From Dactylorhiza incarnata (taxonomy: Eukaryota; Streptophyta; Magnoliopsida; Asparagales; Orchidaceae): 64,000 nucleotides of DNA. The position numbers and the translations under genes were made by a program. Under the pieces are notes generated by a model. That model was not told the DNA's origin and did no database searches. It saw only the letters and a program-made list of their open reading frames with translations. Positions 21,196-31,362 of the stretch are shown piece by piece. Numbering within the stretch: position 1 is the stretch's first letter; every line of letters begins with the position of its first letter. Where the stretch lies: positions 7,521,001 to 7,585,000 of the forward strand of contig JAWHQI010000028.1 in NCBI GenBank assembly GCA_033032865.1, written 5' to 3'.

Positions 21196-22764
21196 TGATG
21201 AGTCCAATATTTACACTATTTTATGGACTCATCCGGGCTAGCTTTCACTCATGTGCACTTCATTCTCAAACTATAATTGCTTGTATTTCACTTGTATTCA
21301 CTTTCACGCTATGTGCACTGTTTAGGCCCGTTTTGGTGTGCAATTGCGCTCCATGTCGTTGGGGGTAGGCACATGGTGCTCCCCAACCCTTTTCCTGTAT
21401 TTGGATTGAGCTGGAGGGGTATTCCCAGCTGTGTGATTCCTGTGTTGATTGTTGTGCAGGTGGACGGTTCATCCAATTTTGCCCAGATTTCATGTCTGCA
21501 TGAATCGCACGGTCGTGCGTTTCCTTGACGCACGATTGCTCCGATCGTGCGCGGTCATCTGTTGTTCAAAACGGTGATCTGGATTTGCTCGTGCGTTTTG
21601 TTTACGCACGGTTGGTTTTGCCCGTGCGTGAGTAAAATCGCACGAGCTCCTCTGGTGAGCTGAAATTCTGGCTTTCGGAATTTTCCCGTGCGTTTTTACG
21701 CACGGTCGGCTTCGACCGTGCGTGAGTAAAACGCACGGGCGCTCTGCTTCGTCTCCCTGGACTTTCTGCTTCATTATTAACGCACGGTCCACGCACGGTC
21801 GTGCGTTCGACCGTGCGTTCGACCGTGCGTGACTATTTTTCTGATTGTTTACTATAAAAGCCGCACGATTCGCCCTTTTTCGGAGAGACAGACCGAGCCC
21901 GCCATTTTCCACTCCAGCTCCGCCATTTTCGTCACTTCGCCACCGCCCACTATAGGAGAAGCTCCGACCATCGTTTTCCTGCAAATCCAACGCTAAAGCT
22001 TCCTCCTCGGCCTCCTCCATCATCCTCGAGCTCAAAAGCTCCATTCCAAGATCATTTCTTCTGCATTCAAGGGTTCTCCGGCGAGAGCTAGCTTGAGCTA
22101 TTTCACGAAAAAGACGGGTAACGTGGAGGAAGGTGACAACTCCTCTGAACCCCGGACGGTAACTGAAAACCGAGCTCGGACGAGGCGTGACAACCCTACG
22201 ATTCCGGCCGTGAATCTTCAGCGAGTCTTCGAACTTGGGTTTACTCTTTCCCCTTTGTTTTGCTGCAGTTATTTCTTGTGGATGTATTTGTGTTAAGAAT
22301 GATGATCATAAACCCTTTGTTAGTGTTAATGTAATTTCATGTTTGTGAAATCTATTGTGGTTTATGTGAGTTGAGGAGCGCCCCATTCCACCATCCACTC
22401 CATCGCTACGTTGTTTGTCGCACTAGCAATTGCTAGTTGTGTGCTTAGTGACGAGGTGTTTACGACCCTCACTCCGCCGGTTACGAATCATCCATCCGCA
22501 AGCCTTCTCGTTCATTCGCAAGCCTACTCGTCCATCCACCAAGCGACGCGGTGATTGCGACCCGCATAGTTAATTTAGCTTTCTTTTATTTCGTCTTCCA
22601 AAACAAATCAAAACCCCCTTTTAAAACCATAGAAATCTTTATAATTGATTTCCCTAACGAGAAAATCATACACCCCAACTTGCAGTCCTTTGAGAACGAT
22701 ATTCGGGGAGTCTCTCCCAACTTTTATTACTTGTACGACCGGTACACTTGCCGTAAGCGTGTCA
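21196..22764 (+). repeat. A1 5' LTR
   Basis: The LTR is 1569 bp. It opens with an exact 10-bp inverted repeat, GATGAGTCCA...TGGACTCATC, 17 bases apart. From about 21509 to 21835 there are many CGCACG/CGTGCG motifs in both orientations, directly upstream of a TATA box at 21853 (ACTATAAAAG). A minus-strand open frame here is also present in the 3' LTR and follows the composition; I do not call it a gene. Confidence 0.92.
21853..21859 (+). promoter_or_regulatory. A1 LTR TATA box
   Basis: TATAAAA lies just after the CGCACG cluster; the equivalent in the 3' LTR is at 33845. It probably drives the genomic transcript. Confidence 0.65.
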
Positions 22765-22770
22765 AGTTTT

Positions 22771-22788
22771 TGGCGCCGCTGCCGGGGA
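22771..22788 (+). promoter_or_regulatory. A1 primer binding site
   Basis: TGGCGCCGCTGCCGGGGA lies seven bases after the 5' LTR and matches the Athila-type primer site complementary to tRNA-Asp, with one difference from the A2 site (GCCGTT). Confidence 0.85.
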
Positions 22789-22874
22789 CTGCAGCGTTGT
22801 GTGATTTTTCCTCTTCCAGGAAATTATTATAAAGATTCGTTTTTTTTATTTTTTCTTGTTTGTTGTATAAGTTT

Positions 22875-24190
22875 ATGCAGGGGCAAGGCCCTGGTGATTT
22901 AGTAGCATTCGATCCAGAAATAGAGCGGACGCTACGTGCGCGCCGTCGTGCTGCTGCCTCTATGGATGTTAATGCTAACAGAAATGGAGTTAACCCCGGG
23001 GGAGAGAATGCGCCAGTTGTTGGTCAAGCGCCTGATGAAAATGAGGTGGCCCGGCCAAGGCCCAGAACAATGCGAGACTACACCACTCCCACTGTTGGGA
23101 GTGTGTATCCCGGTTTTGGCCCAGCCATCACGAATAATCAATTCGAGATAAAGCCAACTATCCTGAATATAATCTGAAACACTGCCCAGTTTTCCCATCT
23201 TCACTTAAATGAGTTTTTAGAAATATGCGGAACATTCCGGTATTCCGTTCTCCCTCCGTGATAAAGCTAAGGCATGTCTTCACACTATTCCACCGGGCAC
23301 AGCGACCATATGGGAGTTGCTTTCATCCAAATTTCTGGCGAAGTTCCACCCAGTGGACAAAATCGTGAACATGAGGCGAGAGATTGCAACCTTCCGTCAA
23401 CATGATCAGGAGACCCTTGCGGAAGCTTAGGAAAGATTTATGGAACTCCTCCGGAAGTTTCCTCATCATGAGTTGCAGCCCTGGAATCTCGTGGAATATT
23501 TCTACTTTGCAATGGAGCCTAACTATAGGGCCATGATTGATGCTGCTGCCGGTGGAACTCTGCTAAATCACACCCCTGACGAAGCATTGCGGATCTTGCA
23601 GGACACCGCTAATCATAGCTCGTTTTGGACCGCAGGGCGGAACACTCCACAGAATGCAGGAGGATTATTCGAAGTAAGCACTTCTGGTCTACCAGCGGAG
23701 GCAGCATCGTCACCATATGAGAGCATAACATTGCTGAAGAGGCCTGCCCTCTCTCCGGCTCCGGTGATGGCCATTTCATGTCAAGGGTGCGAGAACCCCG
23801 GATATCACACCTATGAATGCCCCACAAGTGAAATCTTCTCTGATTTTTCTAATCTAAATGTGGAGGAAAACGTTAACTATATTAACAATCAAAACCGCGC
23901 AACACCTTTTTCCAACACATAATTCGGGTGTGAGAAATCATCCAAACTTCTCTTGGAGCCAAAACACTGCAGGCCAACGATGGCAACCGGGTCAGCATCA
24001 ATTTGATGCTCAAGCGTCCGGAAGCCAACCGAGGCCGTCTCCACCCGGTTATAATCAAGGTGCTCCGGTGCATAGAAAAAGTGCTTTAGAAGAAATGATG
24101 GAAAAGTTTGTTGACGTGACCCAATCTAATATGGCCAATCAAACCGCCTCGATGAGGAACTTAGAAATGCAATTGGGCCAATTGGCTTAA
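22875..24190 (+). pseudogene. A1 gag, Athila type, broken
   Basis: The frame starts MQGQGPGDLVAFD at 22875. It shows the Athila Gag N-terminal signature (RTMRDYTTPT, NNQFEIKP) and then, after disruptions, FLAKFHPVDKI, LLRKFPHHEL and MIDAAAGGTLLN. A cysteine-rich stretch near 23790 (CQGCENPGYHTYECP) is the zinc knuckle. Lesions are a TGA at 23175, frameshifts in 23180-23400, a TAG at 23428 where homologues have Trp, a TAA at 23920 with a frame change, and a TAA at 24188 after LEMQLGQLA. Confidence 0.85.
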
Positions 24191-24864
24191 GTGCTTTCTG
24201 AGCGGACTCAAGGTGCTCTCCCCAGCACGACGGAAAAGAATCCCCGTGAGCAGGGAAAGAGCCTAATCGAGTCGGATTGTTGCCATGAGGGCGACTTGAT
24301 AGTGAAATGTGAGATCAATAATGATGAAACCACCACTCTTTGCGACACTGGATCGTCGCGCAACGTTCTTGCATTGCAAGAAATTGAAAAACTGAACCTA
24401 AAAATCAATGCTGATGATCGGACATTGCTTGTCCTTGCTAATGGAACGGTGGTGGAAACGGAGGGAGAGATTAAGGATGTCAAGGTCATTGTAGATGGAA
24501 CTTCGGTTATCACAAACTTTCAAGTTTTGAGCCCCATGGAAAACAATTCCATGCCTATTTTGGGTGTCCCATTTTTGAAGGAGAGTGGTGCCACCCTTCA
24601 CATTGCTAAGGGGTGTGTCACCTTGTCACCCAAAGTGACACACCACACTTTTCCATCTACAATGACCAATGATATCAATTTTTTGCCTGTCATTTCTGAT
24701 GAATTTGTTAGTGAGTTGAATGCAGATGTGGAGAAACAGAGAAATAAGACAAATGCTGAGTCAGAGGAGGAAGAAGAGGAGATAGTAAAGAAATACAAGA
24801 TGGATGAAGAGAATGCTGAAAATGAAGGCGGCGAGGCCGCGAAGTTAGAAGTTACCGCGGCCAG
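24191..24864 (+). pseudogene. A1 protease region, split by A2
   Basis: The frame after LGQLA encodes a retroviral-type aspartic protease: LCDTGSSRNVL at about 24336 with the catalytic DTG, and MPILGVPFLKESGATLHI as the second conserved region. An acidic C-terminal tail follows. The frame is cut at 24864 by A2 and continues in the same frame at 31008-31362. No polymerase domain follows. Confidence 0.85.
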
Positions 24865-26347
24865 TGATGAGTCCAGTTTATATAGTGATTTCCGGACTCA
24901 TCTGGGCTAGTTTTCATGCACATGCACTTCACTTTAGGCCTATTTTCAATTCTATTTGATCACGTTGCCCATTTCAGTGCTTAGTGCACATTTATGCCCC
25001 ATCTTGGTGTGATTTCATGTATTTCTGTGGTCTAGTATATTTTCATGCAGGTCCAAGGGTTGTGCGACACTCGGGATGGGTTCTGGGGGATTTTCGGTCG
25101 AAAAAGCCACTGGTCGTGCGTTTTCCTTCTCGCACGACCAGGCGCACGACTACTGGTCGTGCGTTAATTCCCTTCCCTGATCGAGCGACGGCGCACGATC
25201 ATTGGCCTTCTTCGCGCACGACCACTGGTCGTGCGCCGCTGACCGTGCGCCATTTTGCAGTTCAGGCCTATGCTACAGGTTCTTCGCGCACGATCAGAGG
25301 CATTCCTTCGCGCACTACCATTGGTCGTGCGCCTGATCGTGCGCGGTGTTTATTTCCTGCTCCGCCTATAAATAGGCAAGCACGATTTTAGGTTGGGATC
25401 ACTTCCAGTCCGCCACTTTCCGCCTATTTCGGGGGGTTCCGACTCCTCCAGCGCCGCCCACCTTAGGGAGGATCTCCGGGCAAGCTTTCAACGCCAAATC
25501 GTCGCCGGAGCTTCCTCTTGGCCTCCTCCTTCATCCTTGGGCTTCAAGAAGGGAGTCAACCTAGCCTTCTTCTTCAAGATTGGAGCAGCTTGTGATCATT
25601 CCTCCGGTTCGTGACACGAAGAAGACGGGTCCACTGGAAGGTAGTGACAACCTTCTCTACCCCGGACGCAGTTGAGGACCGAGCTTGGACGCGGATTGAC
25701 AACCCGGCGATTCCTTCCGTGAATCCTTAACAAGACTTCGGAGTCGGTCGATTTCGCACACTCACCTCCTCTTGTAGTTGATAGTTTAGTTGGATTTCTT
25801 ATATGTTTGATGAAGTATACTTTTATTTGTTAACATTAGTATGAAATCATGTCTATGTGATTGAGTAATCTTGTTATATTTTCATTTGAGGTGTGCCTAG
25901 TGGTGTGGATTGTTTGTTGTGTTGTGCCGCCCTAACAATTGTTAGTGGTGTGCTTTGCGAAGAGGTGCTTGCGACCCTCATTCCGCCGCTCTCTCCACTC
26001 CATCCGCTAGCCTACTCGTCCATCCGCCTAGCGATTCGGTGCATTGCGGCCCGTGTAGTCTTCCATCCCGCCTGGCGAAGCAGTGTGCTCAAGGCCTGCA
26101 TAGGAGTAGTCGTAGCTATTTTATTTTGTTTTCCGCAATCCAAACCAAGCCTCCCGCAATCCATCCGACCTTAAGGACTTCAATCTCAAGTCCTCCTCAA
26201 TAGTCAACTCCACCTTACTGTGTTCCTTCCGAGATCGATACTCGGGGATTTACTCCTCGTTTTATATTACTTGAACGATCGGTACACTGCCGTTTCGTGC
26301 CGCAGTCTTGCTACCGCCTATAGCGGTGTGCGAGATTTGCGCCATCA
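24865..26347 (+). repeat. A2 5' LTR
   Basis: The LTR is 1483 bp. It opens with the inverted repeat GATGAGTCC...GGACTCATC, carries palindromic clusters such as CGCACGACCACTGGTCGTGCG at 25100-25350, and has a TATA box (TATAAATA) at 25367. It differs from the 3' LTR mainly by a roughly 50-bp segment at about 26195-26245 that the 3' copy lacks and by small changes in the CGCACG cluster. Confidence 0.92.
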
Positions 26348-26353
26348 AGTTTT

Positions 26354-26371
26354 TGGCGCCGTTGCCGGGGA
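26354..26371 (+). promoter_or_regulatory. A2 primer binding site
   Basis: TGGCGCCGTTGCCGGGGA is the standard Athila/Tat tRNA-Asp primer site, seven bases after the LTR. Confidence 0.9.
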
Positions 26372-26567
26372 ACACAGACGTGTGAGTTTGCTGGAGAGGG
26401 AGAATCTGAGAGAGAAGCCCTTCCATTTGTAAATTGCGTCGTTTATTTTTGTTTCAGTTCTTTCTATTCTATTTTCCTGTTTTTAAATAGGTTGTTTAGT
26501 AAATTACTGTTAGGTGTAACAGTTTGCACAATAGTGTCTTTATTTTGAATCCTGCTATCTCCATATA

Positions 26568-27809
26568 ATGTGGGCTGCATTTAATATTTGTTGCCGTTTA
26601 TGTGGAGATATTTCTCACGCTAGTGATAGATGCCCTACGGAAGATGGTGGGCATAATTCTCGTGGCCCGGTGTACGGAGCACCATTTTCCTATGGTTCTT
26701 CATGCCCTATGCCCAAGTCTTATGGCCACTCGTCCTCGCCGCATACACCATTTTTATATTCCTCCCCGGCCCCTCAAGGACCAAGGAGTAATATAAAACG
26801 GTGCTTGTTCTGTCAAAGCATGGATCACGCCCTGAAGGACTGTGCCGAGTATCTTTGCCAATTGGACGAGGATGATGAGCCGGATATCCGGATCGTCCCG
26901 AGTCTTACTTCCGGCAGCACACCTTCAACATCCGGTTATGTGTTTGTGTCACCTTCATCTTGTGAAGGGTATGATGTGGACACAGTCACCAGATGCGTGG
27001 CTGATCTAGGCTCTGACATGGCCGAGCCTATCTCCCCTGTGCATCCATCACTTAGCGTAGATTTGATTCTTTGTGAGGAATCAGTGCTTGACTTTTATCC
27101 AAGCACCATTCCTTCCCCTGTTGTGCATTCTACTACGCTCGTCTCCGACGACATTGTTGATGATGTGTCGCAAGATGAAGCTGACGATATATGTATTGTG
27201 CCTACTCCTATGGAGGAGGACAACCTTCTAGGTGAAGAGGAGCTTTCCTCAGCACCGGTGGAGGAAGCCCAAATCCTAGGCATGACCCTTGTTGATCCCG
27301 CCGAACCTTGTAGCATTGATGACAATGCAAACATTATTTTACTTTCCCAACCTTTTGGGAGTGAGTCCGGGACCACTCCCCCGCTTGATTTTTATTTATG
27401 TTCTTCTTCTCTTTTATTTCTTGACCCCCCTTCTGCTATATCTGAGCCTGTGCAGGTTGAGCCTTCGCAGGTACTTCAGGAGGACTTGGAGCATTCTGCT
27501 CAAGTCAATGATGAGTGTATCCTCTCATGTGAGGAGGTTGTTCCCCCCTCCATAGAGGAAGCCTCATTCATTGCCTTCTCCTCCTGTGGACCTGCTGTGG
27601 ATGACACCTTGCTTGGCAAGGATTTTTTGTGTGAGATGAGTGAGGCTTATTCCTCCTCCTCTTACATTCTGTTTCCTCTACCTGTGCGTTGCAGGTATTA
27701 TTATACAGGTAGAGGGGTGACTGTTTTATCGCCGTATCGGTACCGGCCACCGAAACGGATAATGGAACAGTTACCTGTGCATTTTCTTTTCCATAGGCCC
27801 ATTAGCTAG
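26568..27809 (+). CDS. A2 protein with two CCHC zinc knuckles and an acidic tail
   Basis: The frame is 413 codons from the ATG at 26568. Residues 9-22 form a CX2CX4HX4C zinc knuckle (CRLCGDISHASDRC), and a second exact CX2CX4HX4C lies near residue 80 (CLFCQSMDHALKDC). The rest, about residues 95-360, is acidic and Ser/Pro-rich with many Asp, Glu and Val, and has no recognisable enzyme motif. It ends with a short basic, Tyr/Arg-rich segment. Zinc knuckles suggest binding of element RNA, a Gag nucleocapsid-like job, but the usual Gag capsid domain is not visible. The frame is intact, and it is the only long frame in A2. Confidence 0.65.
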   Translation: MWAAFNICCRLCGDISHASDRCPTEDGGHNSRGPVYGAPFSYGSSCPMPKSYGHSSSPHTPFLYSSPAPQGPRSNIKRCLFCQSMDHALKDCAEYLCQLDEDDEPDIRIVPSLTSGSTPSTSGYVFVSPSSCEGYDVDTVTRCVADLGSDMAEPISPVHPSLSVDLILCEESVLDFYPSTIPSPVVHSTTLVSDDIVDDVSQDEADDICIVPTPMEEDNLLGEEELSSAPVEEAQILGMTLVDPAEPCSIDDNANIILLSQPFGSESGTTPPLDFYLCSSSLLFLDPPSAISEPVQVEPSQVLQEDLEHSAQVNDECILSCEEVVPPSIEEASFIAFSSCGPAVDDTLLGKDFLCEMSEAYSSSSYILFPLPVRCRYYYTGRGVTVLSPYRYRPPKRIMEQLPVHFLFHRPIS

Positions 27810-29560
27810 AACTCGTAAAGTTTTGAATAAGTCGTGCTGGGAAGACAATAACCCCAGTATCTATCTTATTTTCCTTGCATTGTATTTTTGTTAAGTAGAA
27901 TAGTTAGCTAAATTTCAATTCAGTTGCAGTTTTTCTATTTCTTTTTCTTTTTGCGGAGCTCACCCCTGCAGGTCATTCCTATGGAAGGCGGTGGTCGCGA
28001 TTCTTCGTATGGCGGAGGTGCGGCTTGGTCTTGTTCTACACGCGTCTTCTGGCATGCTCACTTGCTGAGCATTGGGTACCCTCTTCCCCTAACTTTGTTT
28101 TAGAATATCTTAATGCATAGTTTAAGTCTGGGGGAGAGCTAGTATCTGTTACCCAATGCACGTGTACACTGCATATGCATACTAGAAGCTTTTATTGGTT
28201 TATTTTGTTTAGATCATTGCATCACACACCACTTGCACCCACTTGAGCGTGTGCTTAGCTGTTTGCGTGCCGCGAGTTAAACTCATTTCTTGAGCAAGGT
28301 TCGGGCAAATCATTGTGTTGGCTTTTAAATTATATAGTGGAGTAATATGTTGACTCCGATGTTCCTAGTCTAATGTTTTTGTGAGCATAGAGATTTGTGT
28401 AGATTAGATTCCTTTTTATACTATTAGTCTTATACATTTCTATTAGTGTAAATAATGTTTGCTCTACTCAAATGATGAATCCGGTTTGAATCAAAAGGTA
28501 GCATATGAGTGTGTGTAAATTATCGCTAGACGTGTATTGCTTGTGTCGGGAGGAATGATAACCTTTCTCGGTGACTAAGAACTCGCCCCAAGCGATTCTT
28601 GAAGCATTGGCATATGATAATTCTGTTGCGCAAGAATGACGTAGGCCATCATTTTGGCCCGGTTGAGCCTTTGTGCCAATCCTGATATCTTATCCTCGTT
28701 AGCCCATTTGTGTCTACGCCATCCCTTTGATTCAGCTCCACATTTTATTCCACCAAAACCAAAAAGCCGATCCTAGTCACATACCCAAAGCTGAGCTTTA
28801 GCTGTTTTCACATTTGTATTTTGGAATGTTGATGTGGTGATGTTAAATTTGGAGATGTGGTTGTACTCCCTTGAACATTTGCTGAATTTAAAAAATATAT
28901 AATTAGAAAAAGAAATGAAAAGAGAAGAAAAGAAAAGAAAAATGAGAATGAGTTTAATTAAAAATCTATTTGAGATATGTATTTTGGAGTAGGCGGTGCA
29001 CATACCCATGCGTTCAGGTCCAAGTCTGGGGGTGTGGTGCATCCGCGTGTTTTTGTAGCTGCGGGGATAGAGTTATTGTTTAAGCTCATTTGGGTTGGGT
29101 GCTTTAAGCCGTCCTATTTATCATTGTTTACCTCACCGTAACCCAAGCCTCATGAAAAACCTTAAGTCCTACCGACTCACGCTATGAACTAATCTAGTGC
29201 TGTGGAGAGAATGTGACCGGGCGAGCTTATGGTCTCCGACACCGATGGATTTCGGTGGAGTTTGTCCCAAACCCCAGCCCGGGCAATGCTCATCTCAGCG
29301 TGTATTTTACTTTCCCCGTACGCGTGACCGATTGATTCACCGTGATTCACATTTATGAGTAGTAGTAATAATAATTTACTCCATTAGAATTATATAAACT
29401 ATGTGTATAATTAGAAACTTTATCCACTATTTCTCTATGCACTTGGGCATGCGACTTCGCATGGTACTCCTCGGTGTAATTTTAAGCTAGCTATTTATTT
29501 TTTCCCCGCCTGCTTAGGATGTGTTTGCTCGGGACGTGCAAACAGGTAAGTCTGGGGGTG
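27810..29560 (+). other. A2 3' untranslated region with repeated polypurine-like motifs
   Basis: No protein is recognisable. Segments here match the A1 3' region at 31640-33204, for example TTAAGTCTGGGGGAGAG (28122), CAAGTCTGGGGGTGTGGTGC (29021) and AGGCGGTGCACA. The terminal polypurine tract TAAGTCTGGGGGTG is at 29547-29560. A run of AGAAAAG-type purines lies near 28910-28940. Confidence 0.7.
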
Positions 29561-31002
29561 TGATGAGTCCAGTTTATATAGTGATTTTCGGACTCATCTG
29601 GGCTAGTTTTCATGCACATGCACTTCACTTTAGGCCTATTTTCAATTCTATTTGATCACGTTGCCCATTTCATTGCTTAGTGCACATTTATGCCCCATCT
29701 TGGTGTGATTTCATGTATTTCTGTGGTCTAGTATATTTTCATGCAGGTCCAAGGGTTGTGCGACACTCGGGATGGGTTCTGGGGGATTTTCGGTCGAAAA
29801 AGCCACTGGTCGTGCGTTTTCCTTCTCGCACGACCAGGCGCACGACCACTGGTCGTGCGTTAATTCCCTTCCCTGATCGAGCGACGGCGCACGATCATTG
29901 GCCTTCTTCGCGCACGACCACTGGTCGTGCGCTATTTTGCAGTTCAGGCCTATGCTACAGGTTCTTCGCGCACGATCAGAGGCATTCCTTCGCGCACGAT
30001 CAGAGGCATTCCTTCGCGCACGACCATTGGTCGTGCGCCTGATCGTGCGCGGTGTTTATTTCCTGCTCCGCCTATAAATAGGCAAGCGCGATTTTAGGTC
30101 GGGATCACTTCCAGTCCGCCACTTTCCGCCTATTTCGGGGGGTTCCGACTCCTCCAGCGCCGCCCACCTTAGGGAGGATCTCCGGGCAAGCTTTCAACGC
30201 CAAATCGTCGTCGGAGCTTCCTCTTGGCCTCCTCCTTCATCCTTGGGCTTCAAGAAGGGAGTCAACCTAGCCTTCTTCTTCAAGATTGGAGCAGCTTGTT
30301 ATCATTCCTCCGGTTCGTGACACGAAGAAGATGGGTCCACTGGAAGGTAGTGACAGCCTTCTCTACCCCGGACGCAGTTGAGGACCGAGCTTGGACGCGG
30401 ATTGACAACCCGGCGATTCCTTCCGTGAATCCTTAACAAGACTTTGGAGTCGGTCGATTTCGCACACTCACCTCCTCTTGTAGTTGATAGTTTAGTTGGA
30501 TTTCTTATATGTTTGATAAAGTATACTTTATTTGTTAACATTAGTATGAAATCATGTCTATGTGATTGAGTAATCTTGTTATATTTTCATTTGAGGTGTG
30601 CCTAGTGGTGTGGATTGTTTGTTGTGTTGTGCCGCCCTAACAATTGTTAGTGGTGTGCTTTGCGAAGAGGTGCTTGCGACCCTCATTCCGCCGCTCTCTC
30701 CACTCCATCCGCTAGCCTACTCGTCCATCCGCCTAGCGATTCGGTGCATTGCGGCCCGTGTAGTCTTCCATCCCGCCTGGCGAAGCAGTGCGCTCAAGGC
30801 CTGCATAGGAGTAGTCGTAGCTATTTTATTTTGTTTTCCGCAATCCAAACCAAGCCTCCCGCAATCCATCCGACCTTAAGGACTTCAATCTCAAGTCCTC
30901 CTCAATACTCCTCGTTTTATATTACTTGAACGATCGGTACACTGCCGTTTCGTGCCGCAGTCTTGCTACCGCCTATAGCGGTGTGCGAGATTTGCGCCAT
31001 CA
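29561..31002 (+). repeat. A2 3' LTR
   Basis: The LTR is 1442 bp, with a TATA box at 30073. Relative to the 5' LTR it has an extra GCGCACGATCAGAGGCATTC unit at about 29970-30010, lacks about 14 bases of the CGCACG cluster, and lacks the segment around GAGATCGATACTCGGGG. It is followed by GCCAG and the rest of A1. Confidence 0.92.
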
Positions 31003-31007
31003 GCCAG

Positions 31008-31362
31008 CATGGCCGAAAACTCTTTAAACAATTTTGTTAAATCAGGAGTGAACTGTAAACAATTAAAACAGGTTCGTTGGGCGGATCTGTCACCCATATT
31101 GGGTGAAGAAATGAAGCCCCTGGCTGCTCCGAGACTGCTCGACACTGATTCTGATAGAGCACATATTGCTCGTTGGCGCTCTCCTACTGTGAAGAAATTG
31201 AAACAGAAAAATTTATTGCGCTCGACGTGCTTTGCTGCCCTCCGGCACGAGAAGGAAGAGGTTATTGGCAAGGGAGAGACATCTCCATTGAGCCCTAAAG
31301 CCTTCACCTCCTTCCCATCTCGTGTGGCTGGGGAGAATCATCACAAATCAGCATATAGCTGA
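31008..31362 (+). pseudogene. A1 protease polyprotein, C-terminal part after A2
   Basis: The frame continues the A1 protease frame from 24864 once A2 and one GCCAG copy are disregarded. It encodes a charged tail of about 118 residues with no further domain and ends in a normal stop. This shows that A2 inserted into an open frame. Confidence 0.75.

Larger units (their letters stand above)
24865..31002 (+). mobile_element. A2: non-autonomous Athila-related element nested in A1
   Basis: A2 is bounded by an exact GCCAG duplication (24860-24864 and 31003-31007). LTRs start TGATGAGTCC and end GCGCCATCA, followed by an Asp-type primer site. Only one long frame is present (26568-27809) and there is no protease, reverse transcriptase or integrase. 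LTR ends, primer site, polypurine tract and 3' untranslated motifs resemble A1, so both probably used the same kind of helper. The LTRs are nearly identical apart from a few indels, so A2 is younger than A1. Confidence 0.92.

Noticed and set aside
21490..22044. 184-residue minus-strand frame in the A1 LTR, also at 33509-34036
   Set aside because: It lies across the CGCACG palindromes and the U5 in both LTRs, has no known domain, and the two copies differ by indels; I see no sign of selection.
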